The notes beneath the pieces are model-generated. The model was not told where the DNA came from and ran no database searches. It saw only the letters and a list, made by a program, of their open reading frames with translations. A stretch of DNA of 64,000 nt from Amphirosellinia nigrospora (Eukaryota; Ascomycota; Sordariomycetes; Xylariales; Xylariaceae), in assembly GCA_004123355.1 (NCBI GenBank), contig SCHM01000004.1, positions 7,653,017 to 7,717,016 on the forward strand, in the 5' to 3' direction. A program made the translations under genes and the position numbers. This document shows positions 35,364 through 48,287 of this stretch, in pieces (the first letter of the stretch is position 1; the number at the start of each line of letters is the position of its first letter).

Positions 35364-38081
35364 ACGAGTTCACACCCTCGGAATATTGGCGAGGGTTCCC
35401 TTGATCTAGAGATATTGTATGCTCTACACCATCACTTTAACGGGTAAAGATCAAGTTCAGATCAGGATCACAATGGAACGGGAGCATCCGGTACGAGTGA
35501 GGAGGACCGGGGGCGCCAGGGAAGCTTGGGGACGAATGAACCGCCGTGAGTATCTAGGTACGTATTCGATTCAGCGAATTGTCTGGTCATACGAACCACC
35601 CGAATGTCTTGCCAATGTCTCAGCCGCAGTCTCGTCGTCAATGAATGATATCAGTCTAGAGGAGCATATTCGGGCAATGCCAGACGTCGGTACTGCTTTA
35701 TGAAGGGCCAAAGGTCTGCCTCACCGAGACAGATAGATGGATGGAGGGAGGGTATGGATGGGAAAACGATGGCACCATAGGAGAGAGAGGCTGCAAGACG
35801 GGACAACAAAAACCGAAGTCGGCCACCAAACGACACTTTAGCGAATAGTAAGCCAGGAGAGGGTTGCGATGATGTATTGGAAGGCAGAATGGAAGAAGAA
35901 ACAACTTGGAAGTGGGCTGACCAAACGAACCAGCTGCGATGCGATGTGATGCGATGTCAGTGAGGAGGAGGAGGAGTGTTCTTGACAGGGCAAGGACAAG
36001 GCTCCTTCTTCCCTGCGCTTTCTCTTTTCGCTCACATCACATACTATAGCTCATACAACCCACGCCATATACCAGGAGCCGAAAGGTACCCCCTTTACTG
36101 TGCTGCACTGTATGATAAACCTGCAGTAGCAGCGTAATCTTGCATATGCACCTTTCACATTCTGGGGCGGGCCAGTCCACGCAGCTTGACAGCCACTCCC
36201 TCTTACTCACACTGTACCGTACCTGACTATGTTCAATGGTCCCCTAACGTCGGGACCAACCTAGTACTAATAGGAGGCCTACTGGGATCAGGGAAGTGAG
36301 GGCGCGGCAAGGGACGCTAGAGCGGAAGCCAACGGAAATGCAGCAGGGTCCTCTTATGTCCAATGGGATTCTCGACTTGTGGCCCAAAAAGGAATGATAT
36401 GTACACAGTATAGCACGAACTCGCTGCAGTGGCACCGCACTACTGTAAACTACAGCAGACGTCACGTCCGCACCGCTACAGTACTATGTATATAGGGAAA
36501 TGAAGGTTTCTACATACTGAGTACTTAAGGCGCTCGCTCTCCTTTCATGACGACAGAATCGAGGTCCTAGGTAATGTCTCATAGCTGCACAGGAGGGCAT
36601 TAGCTATATTATTCGGAGTCATCAAGCAATGTATCAACCCGCAGCAAGTAATTGTAGACTTGAGGACATTACATTATTGTCGTCACAGCTTTATCATCGC
36701 TTCGATTCCCGGAGGTTGTCGCAGCCATAAGTTGAAGTTGCTATAAGTAGATCAGCTCAATCTACCAGAACCACACTTGCTTCCACTAATTTGCACAGGG
36801 AACGCCAGCAGCCAGGGAGGCCAGGCCGGGCCAATTTACCAACAGCTGACGGCATGGCGTAGCGTGGCATGGACACGGCAATAAAAGGGACCCCAATTGG
36901 CATCTTTGGATCTTTGGCTTGCGCTTGGAATGTTTGGGAGATTGTTCAGCGATTGGTTGGCCCGAGGTGATTCGCTGAGGTCGTCTCAACGCAGCGCAGT
37001 GTGATAAGACGAGGTGACGACCACGAATCAGCTGTGATGCTCGCAACTTCCTTCCAATATTGGTCTCAAGTGTGCATTTGCATTGGCACTTTTTCCTCTC
37101 CATAATGAATAATTACCGACACGATGTGGCTAACCAGTTGTTGCTTTTGCGTTCGCGGGCGTCTTCGGTAAGGCCGTGCCAAGGGACCTCAGCTTTTTAA
37201 GAGCTTGCAGGATACGGCACGGTAGGGGATCTTCCAAAAACGTGGCCGCGTATACAGTATACTATAGCTACTATCACAGTACATGCGTAGTATACACTAG
37301 TGTAGGTTGGGACCACCTCCGCTACTCTAGTTCAGGCACGCTTATTCTTCCTAGCTATGTTCGCACTGTATGTACAATACATATTATCGCATCATAGATC
37401 CCTTAGGTGTGTCGATCAAGGTGGTGATCAAGTAACACATGCGCTCATGATAGAGATTTCATGAAATACCTACCTAAGGTAAGGGACAAATTCCCAAGAA
37501 CATCGAAGGTTGCGTACTTAAGGTATTACACTACCTTGGATCCCCAGGTGTCGCCACCTAAGATATTGATGAGGACCTATGAACAGAGAGCAACGCCCAA
37601 GTCTTGTGTCAGTGTAGATAGTAACCAATTCCTTCATCCGAATCCGAATCCGCTTGAGCAACACCCTGTCAAACTCCATCACTAGCTAGATGTAACCACG
37701 AACGCCGCAGAGAGCGACATGTTCGAAATCCGAATCAAGTCCCGCCCTCCATCCCTGGGCGGTTGCCAACGAATCAATCTTAAGTACTACATCGCGTAGT
37801 ATAAGCTCGTTCAACGTTGCTTGGTTGGCGTCTGCCTGCATGGCCTGTTGGTCGCGCATGTGCCACCCAATGAAGTCCGTCCTACCCCACAGGATTCCGC
37901 AGCGTCGAAAGATGGAGTGCATGCATGCTATGGAGTGCGTCTAGACGGGGGACCGCCCTACCTTTCTCGGGCGCGTTTAATGGCGAGCTATGCGCGGCAG
38001 TGGACAATCGCCAGACGGATGGGAGGACGGTGAGGCGGATACCTGGATAGAGGTCTCCGTGACACAGACGTATGCGGTATT

Positions 38082-38147
<66 letters not shown>

Positions 38148-40733
38148 TGCTACGTGGCAATCGATCTGGCATGTCGTTTGCGACGTGATGCGATATGTAT
38201 CTTGCCCTGTTGGAAGAATGCGGATGGCCATCTACTAGAGCCGGACGATTATGCTCTAGGTACCTTGAAAAGACGTAAGGTAAGATACGAATAGAGGAAG
38301 ATTTAGATAGAAGACATATTATCATCATGCTGCCGAATTATAGTATGCTTACGACGTCGCCAGTGATGGTTATGCTAGGACTCGCGGAGCCCAAGTAGCA
38401 CATAGGTGGGAATAACCCTACCTAGGTAGGTAACACCACGATGCTCGACAGCGACCCCAATAAGCCTAGCTATCTAGTATGCAGCAAGTCTTAAGTATTT
38501 CCTTATTTTCTAGGTTCCTGAGCTATGTCGGGTCGATGTGGTAAATCTGCTGTAAAGTTGAGACACTCGGAGGCCGTTTCCCGCCACCTTATCATTCTGC
38601 TATGATGAACTTGGAAACTACTCAATGATTTATGAGTTACTCATGTCTCGCGATCCACGAGATGTGCCCGCTTTCAGGGGCGAAGTATCCGAACTGTCAA
38701 TTAAGTTGAGTCAGGCTTCAAGACATCTTGGGACCTGTCCCGCCTCACCAGCACCACGGTGCAGGCGGGTCCAGTGTCTAGGCCGTCTGACGATCAAAAT
38801 CTGTCCTGTAGTTGCGCTCCCCCAAGGCAGGGTTTTACAGCGCAGGTAATGAGGGTTATGTACTTATATGAAAAGTGTTAAAGTGCATATAGCAAGCAAC
38901 AATCTTGTCTTACCGCTTCGTCGACGGTCGAGCACCTGTCTAATGTAATAGAAGTGGGTTTATGAAGTGAATTGGTGTTAATGCGTGGTTTTGGTTCATG
39001 CTATGGAGTGAGGTCATGTCTACATATACACACAGGGTAGCTTTTCACTTAATACTGCTTAACGCATATTAGGATCCCGATGTCTTGAGTGCAAAGATCT
39101 ATAAACTATAATCCAAACTGAGATGATGTTATCTGGTTCTACCCAGCAATACATAAAGATGAGATTATTCTGACAGCTTCAATGAGAATAGATTCATGTG
39201 ATACAATAGTTTTTTCTCCCTTCTACCTCTATATAATACTCATGCGATATACATAGCTACCTGGATATTTCAGTTAGTAAAAAGGCGTCCCTGAGAAAGT
39301 GTTCGGTATGAAGTTTCACAGATTTTCTCATCAAGAATCAAATATAGCTTTAAAATGCCTCTCATCTTAGTAAATGATTGGTTTATCCAGTATCTTTTCC
39401 TTACCAGCATATTGGGCAAACGTTGAGCAACCGCCATATCTTTTTTTGTAAGCATGACCGCCAAAGGCCACTCTTAAGGGAGCCTTTCCCCCCTATTCAT
39501 GGACTGGACGCCGTCTCCGAGAACTTCGCAGAATAGTTGCACGTGAATAAATAACTTCATTCTGATATTCGCCAGATATCAGCTGGTAGAATCGACTAAA
39601 TGATATGCTTGTGTTGTTTGCTTATGGATAAGTGGCTAGACTTCCCATCGCCATATATATGTCATTCTATGAATACACCACGAGACTGGTGCAGAATACG
39701 TGTCGGATATTTTGCTTACCGTAGAGAGTAACGATACGTAGTTACTACGCGCCCAGAACGGAGATTTGTAAAGTATTAGGGATGCTTGCATATATAGCGC
39801 ATGGGCAAGCGGCTAGTCAAGCTAGAAGTCCACTGACGATCGATGAGACGAATCTAACTAGATACGAGGCTACGGCTTGGGGTGGAAGATGAAGAGCCTC
39901 ATCTTTGGACGTGGAAGTGGCGCTAGACTCTATCGGTACTGAGGATGAGATTCTACTGAAAGCTGCCCATATTTGCAAGTTCATAGTGGTTTGGAAGCCA
40001 CCGTGTTCACGATAATAGCTATCTCATGGGTTACATATCGATTCAGAGCTTACCGGTAGCAGCCGTATGTCGATGTGAAGCTGAAATAAATCACGGCGAC
40101 GTCTTCGGCGATAAAATATGGACGACATGACCAACTACGCCAACGAGCCAGAGGCCCGGACAAAAGCGTCGAAGAGCAATCACCCCTCAGCGAGGACGAA
40201 CAAGATAGATAAGGGCTTATATACACAGACTTCCGTAGGCAACGAGAAGGCAGGAATGGTGATATATAACAAGCTTAATCATTGGCATTTTTCCATGGAT
40301 ACATAAGGACGAAGTAGTTATGCCGTATGCGTGTTCACCGAAACAATCCTGTTCGAGTATAGGTAGTTCCCGAAGGGCCTGGTGGTGTCCGAATTAACTT
40401 GAATAATTCAGATAGGGTTTATTGTGTCCTGTCGAAGAAGCACAGCTTCAGGTGCTCTCGAATAAAGGTACTTGGCCATCTCACGCCGAATGGCCAGGGC
40501 ACGATCTCGCGTAGCAGCGACGTCTGACAGGAGCTTGTGCAAGGTATGTAATTCGTTGCAAGCGAGAGGACATAGATATACGTAGGTAGTCATGAATTCG
40601 TCGGCACGTCAAGTTAGGGATAGTCTAGATTAGGGTTTACAAGATGCTCAGTGCATGCGTCAAAAAGGAACCATCCAAGAAATCAATGTAGTATACCTTT
40701 AGGGAATGCCCAATCAGCTATTACTAGTAATGA
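35364..40733. other. 5.4-kb gene-poor region with a dinucleotide repeat
   Basis: No recognisable protein or RNA gene. It contains a (TG)30 microsatellite (38086-38145) and a 14-bp palindrome CCTACCTAGGTAGG near 38419. The part nearest 35.4-36.2 kb may be the centrosomin-gene promoter. Confidence 0.45.
38086..38145 (+). repeat. (TG)30 microsatellite
   Basis: An uninterrupted TG dinucleotide run of 60 bases. Apparent Val-Cys or Thr-His open frames through it are translations of the repeat and not genes. Confidence 0.95.
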
Positions 40734-42318
40734 CTATAACTCCTCGAAGAATTCCTCCTCGCTGCCTTCGCCTTCTTTCTTTCCCTTGGCTTGGCCGTCC
40801 GCTACTTTATCCCCTTTTCTCCATTTCCCTTTGCGCCATCCTCATCTTCGTCATCGTCAATAATTCCGACTAGCTCTCTATTATTACCGGGCAATTCGAC
40901 CATCTTGAGCTGCCAGCCCCTGTCACCAGCTAATTTCTCGATTTCCTTTCGTAGGTTGTCGATCACCTCGGGGCTAAGGTCCAGCTCCTGGAGCTGCTCT
41001 TCCGTCATGATGTTGACCTCGCCACCTTCGTCCTTACCGGTTGCTGATGCAATAATCTCGACGAGCTTGTTGAGGCCACCGCCGATAGCACTGCGGAAAT
41101 TCCTGGGCGGCGATAGCGTGGGCGCTTCCTTGCCATCCTCCCCTTGGCCGAGCAGTTGTCGACCACCGACGACGACACCGCCGATGACGACGGGGGCTCT
41201 GGCGGCCTCCTTGGCACGGCCGACCATGGCAGCCTGCGCCTCGAGGGTCTTGCGCGCATGCCAATCGGCCTGAGCCGACTCGGACACGATGGCCCTACAA
41301 CTAATGATGTTGGCCCTGTCTTCCTTGGGCGGCTGGAAGGCGACATCGACGCAAAGACGGGCGTGTTGATCATCATCAGGTACGAGCAAGTGGTTACCTC
41401 CTTAATCCAACCAATGCGGTCCTGGGTGCTTTCGGGACTGCAGTGGTACTGTATTTCTATAGTACGCTCGCGACCCGTCAAGTCGCAGACAGTCCCATCG
41501 CCCATCCTCTGTACTAGATATCGCTGGTCCCCCTTCACTTGAGATCGGTGTTGGGTGGTGCAGGGGCAGGGCGGCGCGGCGGCGGCGGAGCGGCAGGGGA
41601 ATCCTGGTCGTTCTGTTGCCGGCGCTGCGGCTTTTGCTGTTGCTGTTGCTGTTGGCCGCGGCGCGAGGAACGCGAGGCCATGTGGGGGTCGGGGACCCTG
41701 CCGAGCACGTACTCGGCGGTGTTGACGTCACGCATAGGCGGGCCGCCCTTGGACGCTCGAGGCGACGGCGTGGAATTGGACGACGTCCTGGCCATAACAG
41801 AACGGTAGCTCCACCAGCCCGACATGTAGTATAGACACGTGCCGTCTAGCTCGTTGATGAGGTCCCAGCCGTGGGCCGAGGCGCGGGCGAGCTCACGGGC
41901 CTCCTCGGCCTTGGCGAGCTCGGTGGCCGTCTTGTTCGGGGCGGGGGGCGGCTCGATGACGGGGATGGCGCATAGGTAGCGGTGCGGCGGCATGCTCATG
42001 ACCTCGTAAGATTCGGCAACAGCGCCGTCTCGGTAACTATCGCCATGATGGGCGCCACGGCCGGCAGCGCGCACGCTGGATGCGAGGTCAGTCCTGGCTG
42101 GCGAGCCGGCATCGTAGCTTGGGGGCGGCGCCGTCGGGGCGTGTCGAGGAGGCCTGGGCGTCGGATTCGGAGATGTAGGTGTCGGAGATGACGACTTCAA
42201 ACTGAGGATAGGCGAGGAGATCGTGGTGAACACTGAATCCGGGTTGGCGGGCGTGACTGAGCTGCGCACAGGCCCAGGCCCAGGTTGAGGCTACCCAGAG
42301 CGGATGAAGACGGCGCAT
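40734..42318 (-). CDS. YOS9: Yos9 / OS-9 ER lectin, several frame breaks
   Basis: Yos9 binds trimmed N-glycans of misfolded glycoproteins in the ER lumen and passes them to the Hrd1 ubiquitin ligase. The start ATG at 42318 gives a signal peptide ([18 protein letters not shown]), then [19 protein letters not shown]. The MRH lectin domain follows: [14 protein letters not shown] and, in another frame, [12 protein letters not shown]; then a Gln-rich loop (seven Q), [37 protein letters not shown] and [11 protein letters not shown]. Another frame continues [21 protein letters not shown]. The C-terminal part is acidic; one added base near 40817 opens a tail ending EEEFFEEL, resembling an ER-retrieval HDEL-type end. 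Breaks at about 41358 and 41802 sit beside CCC and CC runs. No intron seems needed. Conservation across the breaks suggests a functional gene. Confidence 0.8.
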
Positions 42319-45300
42319 CGTGGCGCTCTGCACGGGGCTACTATCACATGGAAACGAAACGCAACGACGTGTAGTCTCGATGTGGCCAGCCGGTTAGTCT
42401 AGCGTGGCGTAGCCATCCGTTGTGTCGGAGTTGGGTTGACTTAGTTAGGTTGAGAGGTGGGCAATTCGAGGTGGTGGTGGTGGTTTCAATATTCGATGTT
42501 GACAGCTAATAACCACAGCCTCTTAGCTTAGGTGGCATCATCGGTCAGTGGGTGGTAGCCCATACTTGAGCCTTGCCAGTTGCTGAGCCTCTGTCAAGCC
42601 GCGCAACAGCTGGCAGCTTGTACAAAGGCAACAGGTAGCTATACCTCATCACCTTCATCACTCACCCGCAGCATCTACTTCTTCTAGACACTCTCACCTT
42701 TGAAATTGCTCACCTAACTTACTGATGAGAAAACGCATGGAATACTGTGGTACTAGCTACCTGCCTACGTACCTAATTCTCCATGAAAGCTGCGATCTAT
42801 TACCTACATGTAGGTAGGTATTTGCGTCCTCATCATACCCATCGTGACCCGACTTTCATCCGACAACTAACCGAACATGCATGTGCAAAGAAATGTCTGA
42901 CATTGTCACGCTGTGTAAGACAATGCAGTACACACCAACTTACACATACATACCTGACCCAGGCACTCCAATGCTCCAATGCTCCAATGGATACCTAACC
43001 GTCACCACGGCAAATGGCAAAAACATCCCGTCGTCCTCTTCATCTCGGTCCTCCCTTGTTGGCCGAGGAGAGGAGAGATGCTTCTGAGATGCTCGCCAAA
43101 TCTACATCTGCCGTAGAATAGAGATTACCCCCACCTCTCTCCCTTTCAGCCACGCACGTATGCACATAATATTTACAGCATACGTTTACCAATCCCCTCA
43201 ACTCAGTAACTCGTGTTGCTGCCACTTACCCCCACGAATCCACAATCCACAATCCACAATGCCATCATCTTCATCATCTTCCAACTTGCCCCAGTCCGGC
43301 CACCTACCTGGGTATTCGGTCCCAATTGGCCTCTTTGGCGCCATTACCACGTTCGACGACTCTCAGGTCCGTTCATCAACTTGGCCAAGTGGCTTTGCTT
43401 GGCTGTCCATCCGTCTGCATTGGGTAGGTATCGCCTCTTAGACCTCACGCTAGCTTGCTTGAAATGCGATACATCGTACACACTCGATGTATTTACGCAG
43501 CATCACTTTGCTGCCGTCTTCCAACTATTTTGTAATGGACGAGCGAAGGAGAAGATAAAAGCTCGCCGGTCTCATCTCAGGGCACACATGCCGTCATATC
43601 CCCGGCCGACCCTTGTCGCTCGTTCCATGTTGTCACCAGTGGCCGCAGTCGGGGAGTGCTTAGGCTGAAACGAATACCGAATACTGAATACTTACAGCTG
43701 GGTGCTACTATTACGGCATCATCATGTACAGCGAATAGAGAAGAGCTGCAGCGTAACCTGGAGCTGCATACCGCTCATGGTTGGCTACCATGGCTTGGGA
43801 CGGAAGTCACCGGGATTTTTTGTTTGAAAGAAGCCTTGTTCAACCCTGCTGCGCCCGGCTTCTATGGCTTCTTGACCGATCATCTTCAAGCCAAGTACAA
43901 GTATATCCCACTTGGTCACCGACACCCACCCGAGCCGCTATCCGTGACGCTTGCTAATACTCTCCTATCGTGACTTGGTTCGCTGGCTCGCCCGTTTGGC
44001 GACGGGCGTAGGTGGTCAGTCAGTTGCTTAGTTAGTCGTAGAGTCTACTGTTGAAGAAACCCCGCCAGTCTAGGTAATTGTTCACGGCTGTAGCAACGCA
44101 CATGCTCGAGTCGTTGTGTTGAGAAATCGGGCAAAGTCGGGCAAGTCGACGGACGGGAACGTAGAAGCGTATGTATGTATTCGTTGGCTCACACAATGCA
44201 GCGTCGTAGTGCAGGCCGGCTCCAGATCAAGATCCATGACGCAGAGGCGCCAGTCCGTCAGCCGTCCAAGTGCTCTCTGGTTGTACTTGTCAGAACGGCA
44301 AGCAAACCAGGCGCAAGGCTTTGGAGTAGAGGTGCCAGCCCATGCACGCATTCGCTGCAGTCATCAGTCCTGCGACGCTAGCTACGCCAAGGTCCCGTTG
44401 TTGCGCTGTGGGTAGCCCGAAGGATCATGGCCCACTCCGACCTCTCAGACGTCGACAGCCACTCACGGGATCCGCCTCACTTTGGGAGATTGGGAGATTG
44501 GAGATGGGGACAACGCATCGCAACCTGCCCCTTGCTTTGGCTAGTTTAGGCCGCCGCGGTACCGTCCCCGGATTCGTTGGACCCAGAACGACAAGGACTA
44601 GGCCCGTAGCCCCCGTAGCCCCCGTCGATGGCCGTGTTATGCAGCTCCCGTCGAAGAAAGACGATGGCCACGAGGTTTCTCCTTGCAGGCCCTGCCCCCT
44701 TCTTTGGATGTTTGGACGAATGCTATTCGTCGCTGTGTTGCAGAACGTTGATGGAATATTGCTTCGAGCGTTCCGTTCGACTAAGCCCCGGAGAATTTCG
44801 ATCGGCCCTAGGATATGGCCATGGCCGTTTGGTCATCGTTTCCTGCCAGCTCAGGCTCTCATTTGCACATTTGTTATAGTCTAGGTCTCACGGGTTGCAT
44901 ACGACATACGGCGTACAGCGCGCGACTAGTGAGACAAATGCCAGCGAATACTCTTTCGGTTTCAGGCATCAACCAATCCACTGCTTTGGGCAAATGCCTA
45001 TGTTACCTTTGTCGATGGCATGGGATTTCCATTCATATGCGTCGAGCTGTGCCGAATCCCAAGTACAAATCTGCATCGATAAGCTCTTCTTTTCTTACTA
45101 TACCAGCATGGAGGGGTATGCAGACATTTCCCAACGCGGGTTTCCCAATGACCCGTCTCCCAACTGTGCGGCGCTTAAATCCACCACCCAGTTTGGTGGT
45201 ATCGGGGCTACCCAAAGCCTACCCGCACGACGGCGGCGTGCGCCTCTGTAAAGTTATGCGGGACCGTAAGATTCCTATTCGGGGCAAGCTACACCTCCCT

Positions 45301-46136
45301 CGCGAATGCATGCATGAAAATGCACAAGCATGCTACTCTGTGTATGTACGTAGAGTCATAGTCGCAGTGCCAATCGTGGCTTCGCGCCATCGAGACATGG
45401 CACACCACCTTCTCGCCTCCCTTTACCTCTGCATTCTAGTCGCATGGAGGCGTGGGAGGGCGGTTCGATAGCCTATGCATCCGGTTGGGAAATATGGGAC
45501 GCAGTCGAGCAACGATCAACGCAACTAATCTCGTCAACGGTCATGGTGTGTATGGTGTGTGGTGACCTGGCCGGATTCTGGCGCTACAGTATACACGTGT
45601 AAAACGACTGTATCGATGTACTCAACCACCATTCGGAACTGCTAGCGTGTTTGCATGGTGCTTGCAAGGGTCCAGCTGACCAAGTGCCAAAGCCAAGAGA
45701 AACTGATCTGAGCTGTCGTAAATTGGATACAAGATCCAGTGGCAGACGTGACGGGCCTGCATATCTGGCCCACTGCCACGCATGCGCCAAAGCCTCACAG
45801 TCGACTGACTGGTGGTACTTAACGCGCCTTCTTCTCGTCGAGGCCATCATCATTGTCTCGCCTGAAGTAGATGCCCGTGTTTCTTCTTCCTCATCAATTT
45901 CCCCCCGCCGATCTATCCATCCACACCCACAGGGATTCGTCATTTCTCTTGCGAAACCCACACAAACAGAAACACCCGCCATCGTTGTCTTTATCCACTA
46001 TCCCTAGACCTTTTTGAAAGCAGGGCTACTTCAAAGTTTGTGGAAAGGGTACCGCAGAAAAGTGAAAGTGAAGCGACGATAGCTCTCGTTTTGACTGGCC
46101 TTCTCTAAGACTGAATACGGTGAACTGAACGGCGTA
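42319..46136. other. 3.8-kb intergenic region between divergent Yos9 and C2H2-like genes
   Basis: No recognisable coding gene. It holds short tandem words: TGCTCCAA three times near 42968-42991 and CCACAAT three times near 43240-43260. Such a long upstream region is typical of a fungal regulator gene with a long 5' leader. I cannot place a transcription start. Confidence 0.45.
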
Positions 46137-48287
46137 ATGAATCAACTTCCCATTTCAGAGCAGCTAGTTCCGGGGCAGCTCGTTTCAGGTCAGCTAGCGA
46201 TTGAACACTTGCAAGCTCAGCTCAAGAGGAAAGAGGAGGATCTCGAGAAGGATCTCGAGAAAACGAGACGGCAGTTATATCAGTTACAAAGCTCAACCCG
46301 CCAGCCACCGTCGATCCATTTGGATGCACATGGTGACACTCAACTATCTGTTGTGCCTGTAAGCTCGCCAGGGAGCACGTCGATAGCTCGCTCAGCTAGC
46401 AGAAAGTCACATAGCCGTCATCATGTCGACGCACGAACCTCAGTAAGATGCTCTATTGTCGCTATGTGTCATGTTGTTTGTTTCGTTTGTCGATGCTGAT
46501 AAACCGTAGCACCCGTACCAAAACGGGGAGGAGCCTTACCCTCACGCCTTGAAACGACCGCGTACCATGTCGCAGCAGACTCCTTCATCACAGAAAATGG
46601 ATCGCACTGCTTCAAATATGTCCACTAGGTCTGCTGGGCCCTTTACCGGCAGTTCACCTGTTTCGCCACCCCAGCCTTCCAGGTGACTGGCTTGCACGCG
46701 AAACATGCAGAGCATGGCCACTATCTCAGTCACAACAACTTGCTGGCCTCCCAGACTTTCGCCAACTTGATGCCGCATATCCCAGCGGACAAACAGCAGC
46801 ATAGGTTGTCCACCCTTACGGAAGCAGGACCTTTCCCTGCCGCAACAGGCGTTCTGGTTGACCCTGCCGTCTGGTTGGCAGCCAACGAAGACTCTTTGCC
46901 TGATCTTGTTGTCAATCGAAGCGACATGGATGTCTCTAACCTGAACATGAGTGCCTCAGTCTGTGAATCGATGACGTCTGGCCCTACATGGGATAATAAC
47001 ACCGCTCCCATGACGCGACAAAATAGCCAGTTTGACTACCCTATGGAGGGAGGAGTACCCATGATGGCTGTCAGTTCCCAGACGTCACAAGGTGTCTTTT
47101 CTCCCGAGAATTCACAGCAGATTATTGAATATGGTGATTCTCCCTCGTTTTTAGGAAAACAGCCTTCACATGAGCACGCCCTCTTCGCGGTTGGCTCAAG
47201 CTTGGCATCGTTTACAGGACAATATGTATCCACCGCACCGAATGAAGGTCTATTCGCGTCGTCAGACATGGAAAGATCGATATCAAGTACGAGTACTGCT
47301 AGTGCCAAGTCGATTGCCTCATCTCTCAGCGCCCGCGCGAAAGATTCTTTGGCGAGACAGAACCATCATGCCCTGAACGCACCACTCAAACCGAAGCCTT
47401 CCGTCGATGAGAGCAAGCCTGAGCCGCCATCGGATGAGAAGAACGATGGCAAAACCCAGATTACAAAAACGAAATATATAAGACCGAGACAACCCAAGGT
47501 GTTCTGTGATCTATGTGATGAGCACAAGGAAGGGTTTAGGGGCGAACATGAACTCCGGCGCCATAAGGATGCGAAGCATAATATGCTTGTGAAGAAGTTC
47601 ATTTGTGTCGACCCCCAGGAGCTCGGCTTGCCCGTCAATGTCCAGGTGGTTAATCCCCTATCCAAATGCAAGGCTTGCAAGGCACAGAAAAGGTACGGAG
47701 CCTACTACAATGCAGCGGCACACCTCAGACGCACGCACTTCAAAGAAAAGCCTTCGCGGTCTAAGAATAAGAACTCGGGTGCAAACGGTGGCGATGATGA
47801 CAAGCGCGGCGGTAAGGGCGGCGGAGACTGGCCTTCCATGCCCGAGCTGAAGAACTGGATGCGGGAGATACAAGTGCGGCAAGACGAGCAGCGAACCAAG
47901 GAGGACGATGATGCGGACGACGATATGGATAATGCCCCGCCCTTCTTTGGCGACGCCGAGGTAAACTCCAACGTCGCCGGAGGCTCCTCGAGCTTTGCCT
48001 CGACCGGCATAGCTAACGTTGATTACGGCTTTGCGAGCCCGTTGACAATCAATACAATCCACACGGACATGACGTACATGTCTTCAATGCCCCTCTCGTC
48101 GGCCGATTTCAACTTCGGCAGCCCTACCCATATGCCACATACCTTCAATGCAGATATGACGTACTCGGCGATAGATCATATGAACCCGTTAAGCTCCACC
48201 GTGTCTTCGTCCGCCACAGTGACGCCCCTCACCGTCTTCAACGAACAGCACCATTTTGACAATGTTGGCTTTCACTATTCTACGTAG
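46137..48287 (+). CDS. C2H2-like transcription factor (key lime pathogenicity protein family)
   Basis: Putative nuclear regulator of the fungal family named after the Colletotrichum key lime pathogenicity protein. Exon 1 (46137-46442) begins with a coiled coil (QLKRKEEDLEKDLEKTRRQL, containing a 12-bp tandem duplication). The intron 46443-46509 (GTAAGA, CTGAT, TAG) leads to HPYQNGEEPYPHALKRPRT. The DNA-binding part is near 47490-47745: VFCDLCDEHKEGFRGEHEL then RRHKDAKH (C-x2-C-x12-H-x4-H type), FICVD, and a second unit KCKACKAQKRYGAYYNAAAH with LRRTHF. The flanks are Ser/Gln/Asp-rich and disordered. One frame break at about 46680 (AGGTGA) is restored by one extra G; otherwise the 1.6-kb second exon is clean. 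Target genes are unknown. Confidence 0.75.

Noticed and set aside
37882-38328. Long open frames with Thr-His or Val-Cys repeats on both strands
   Set aside because: They are translations of the (TG)30 microsatellite with no flanking coding signal.
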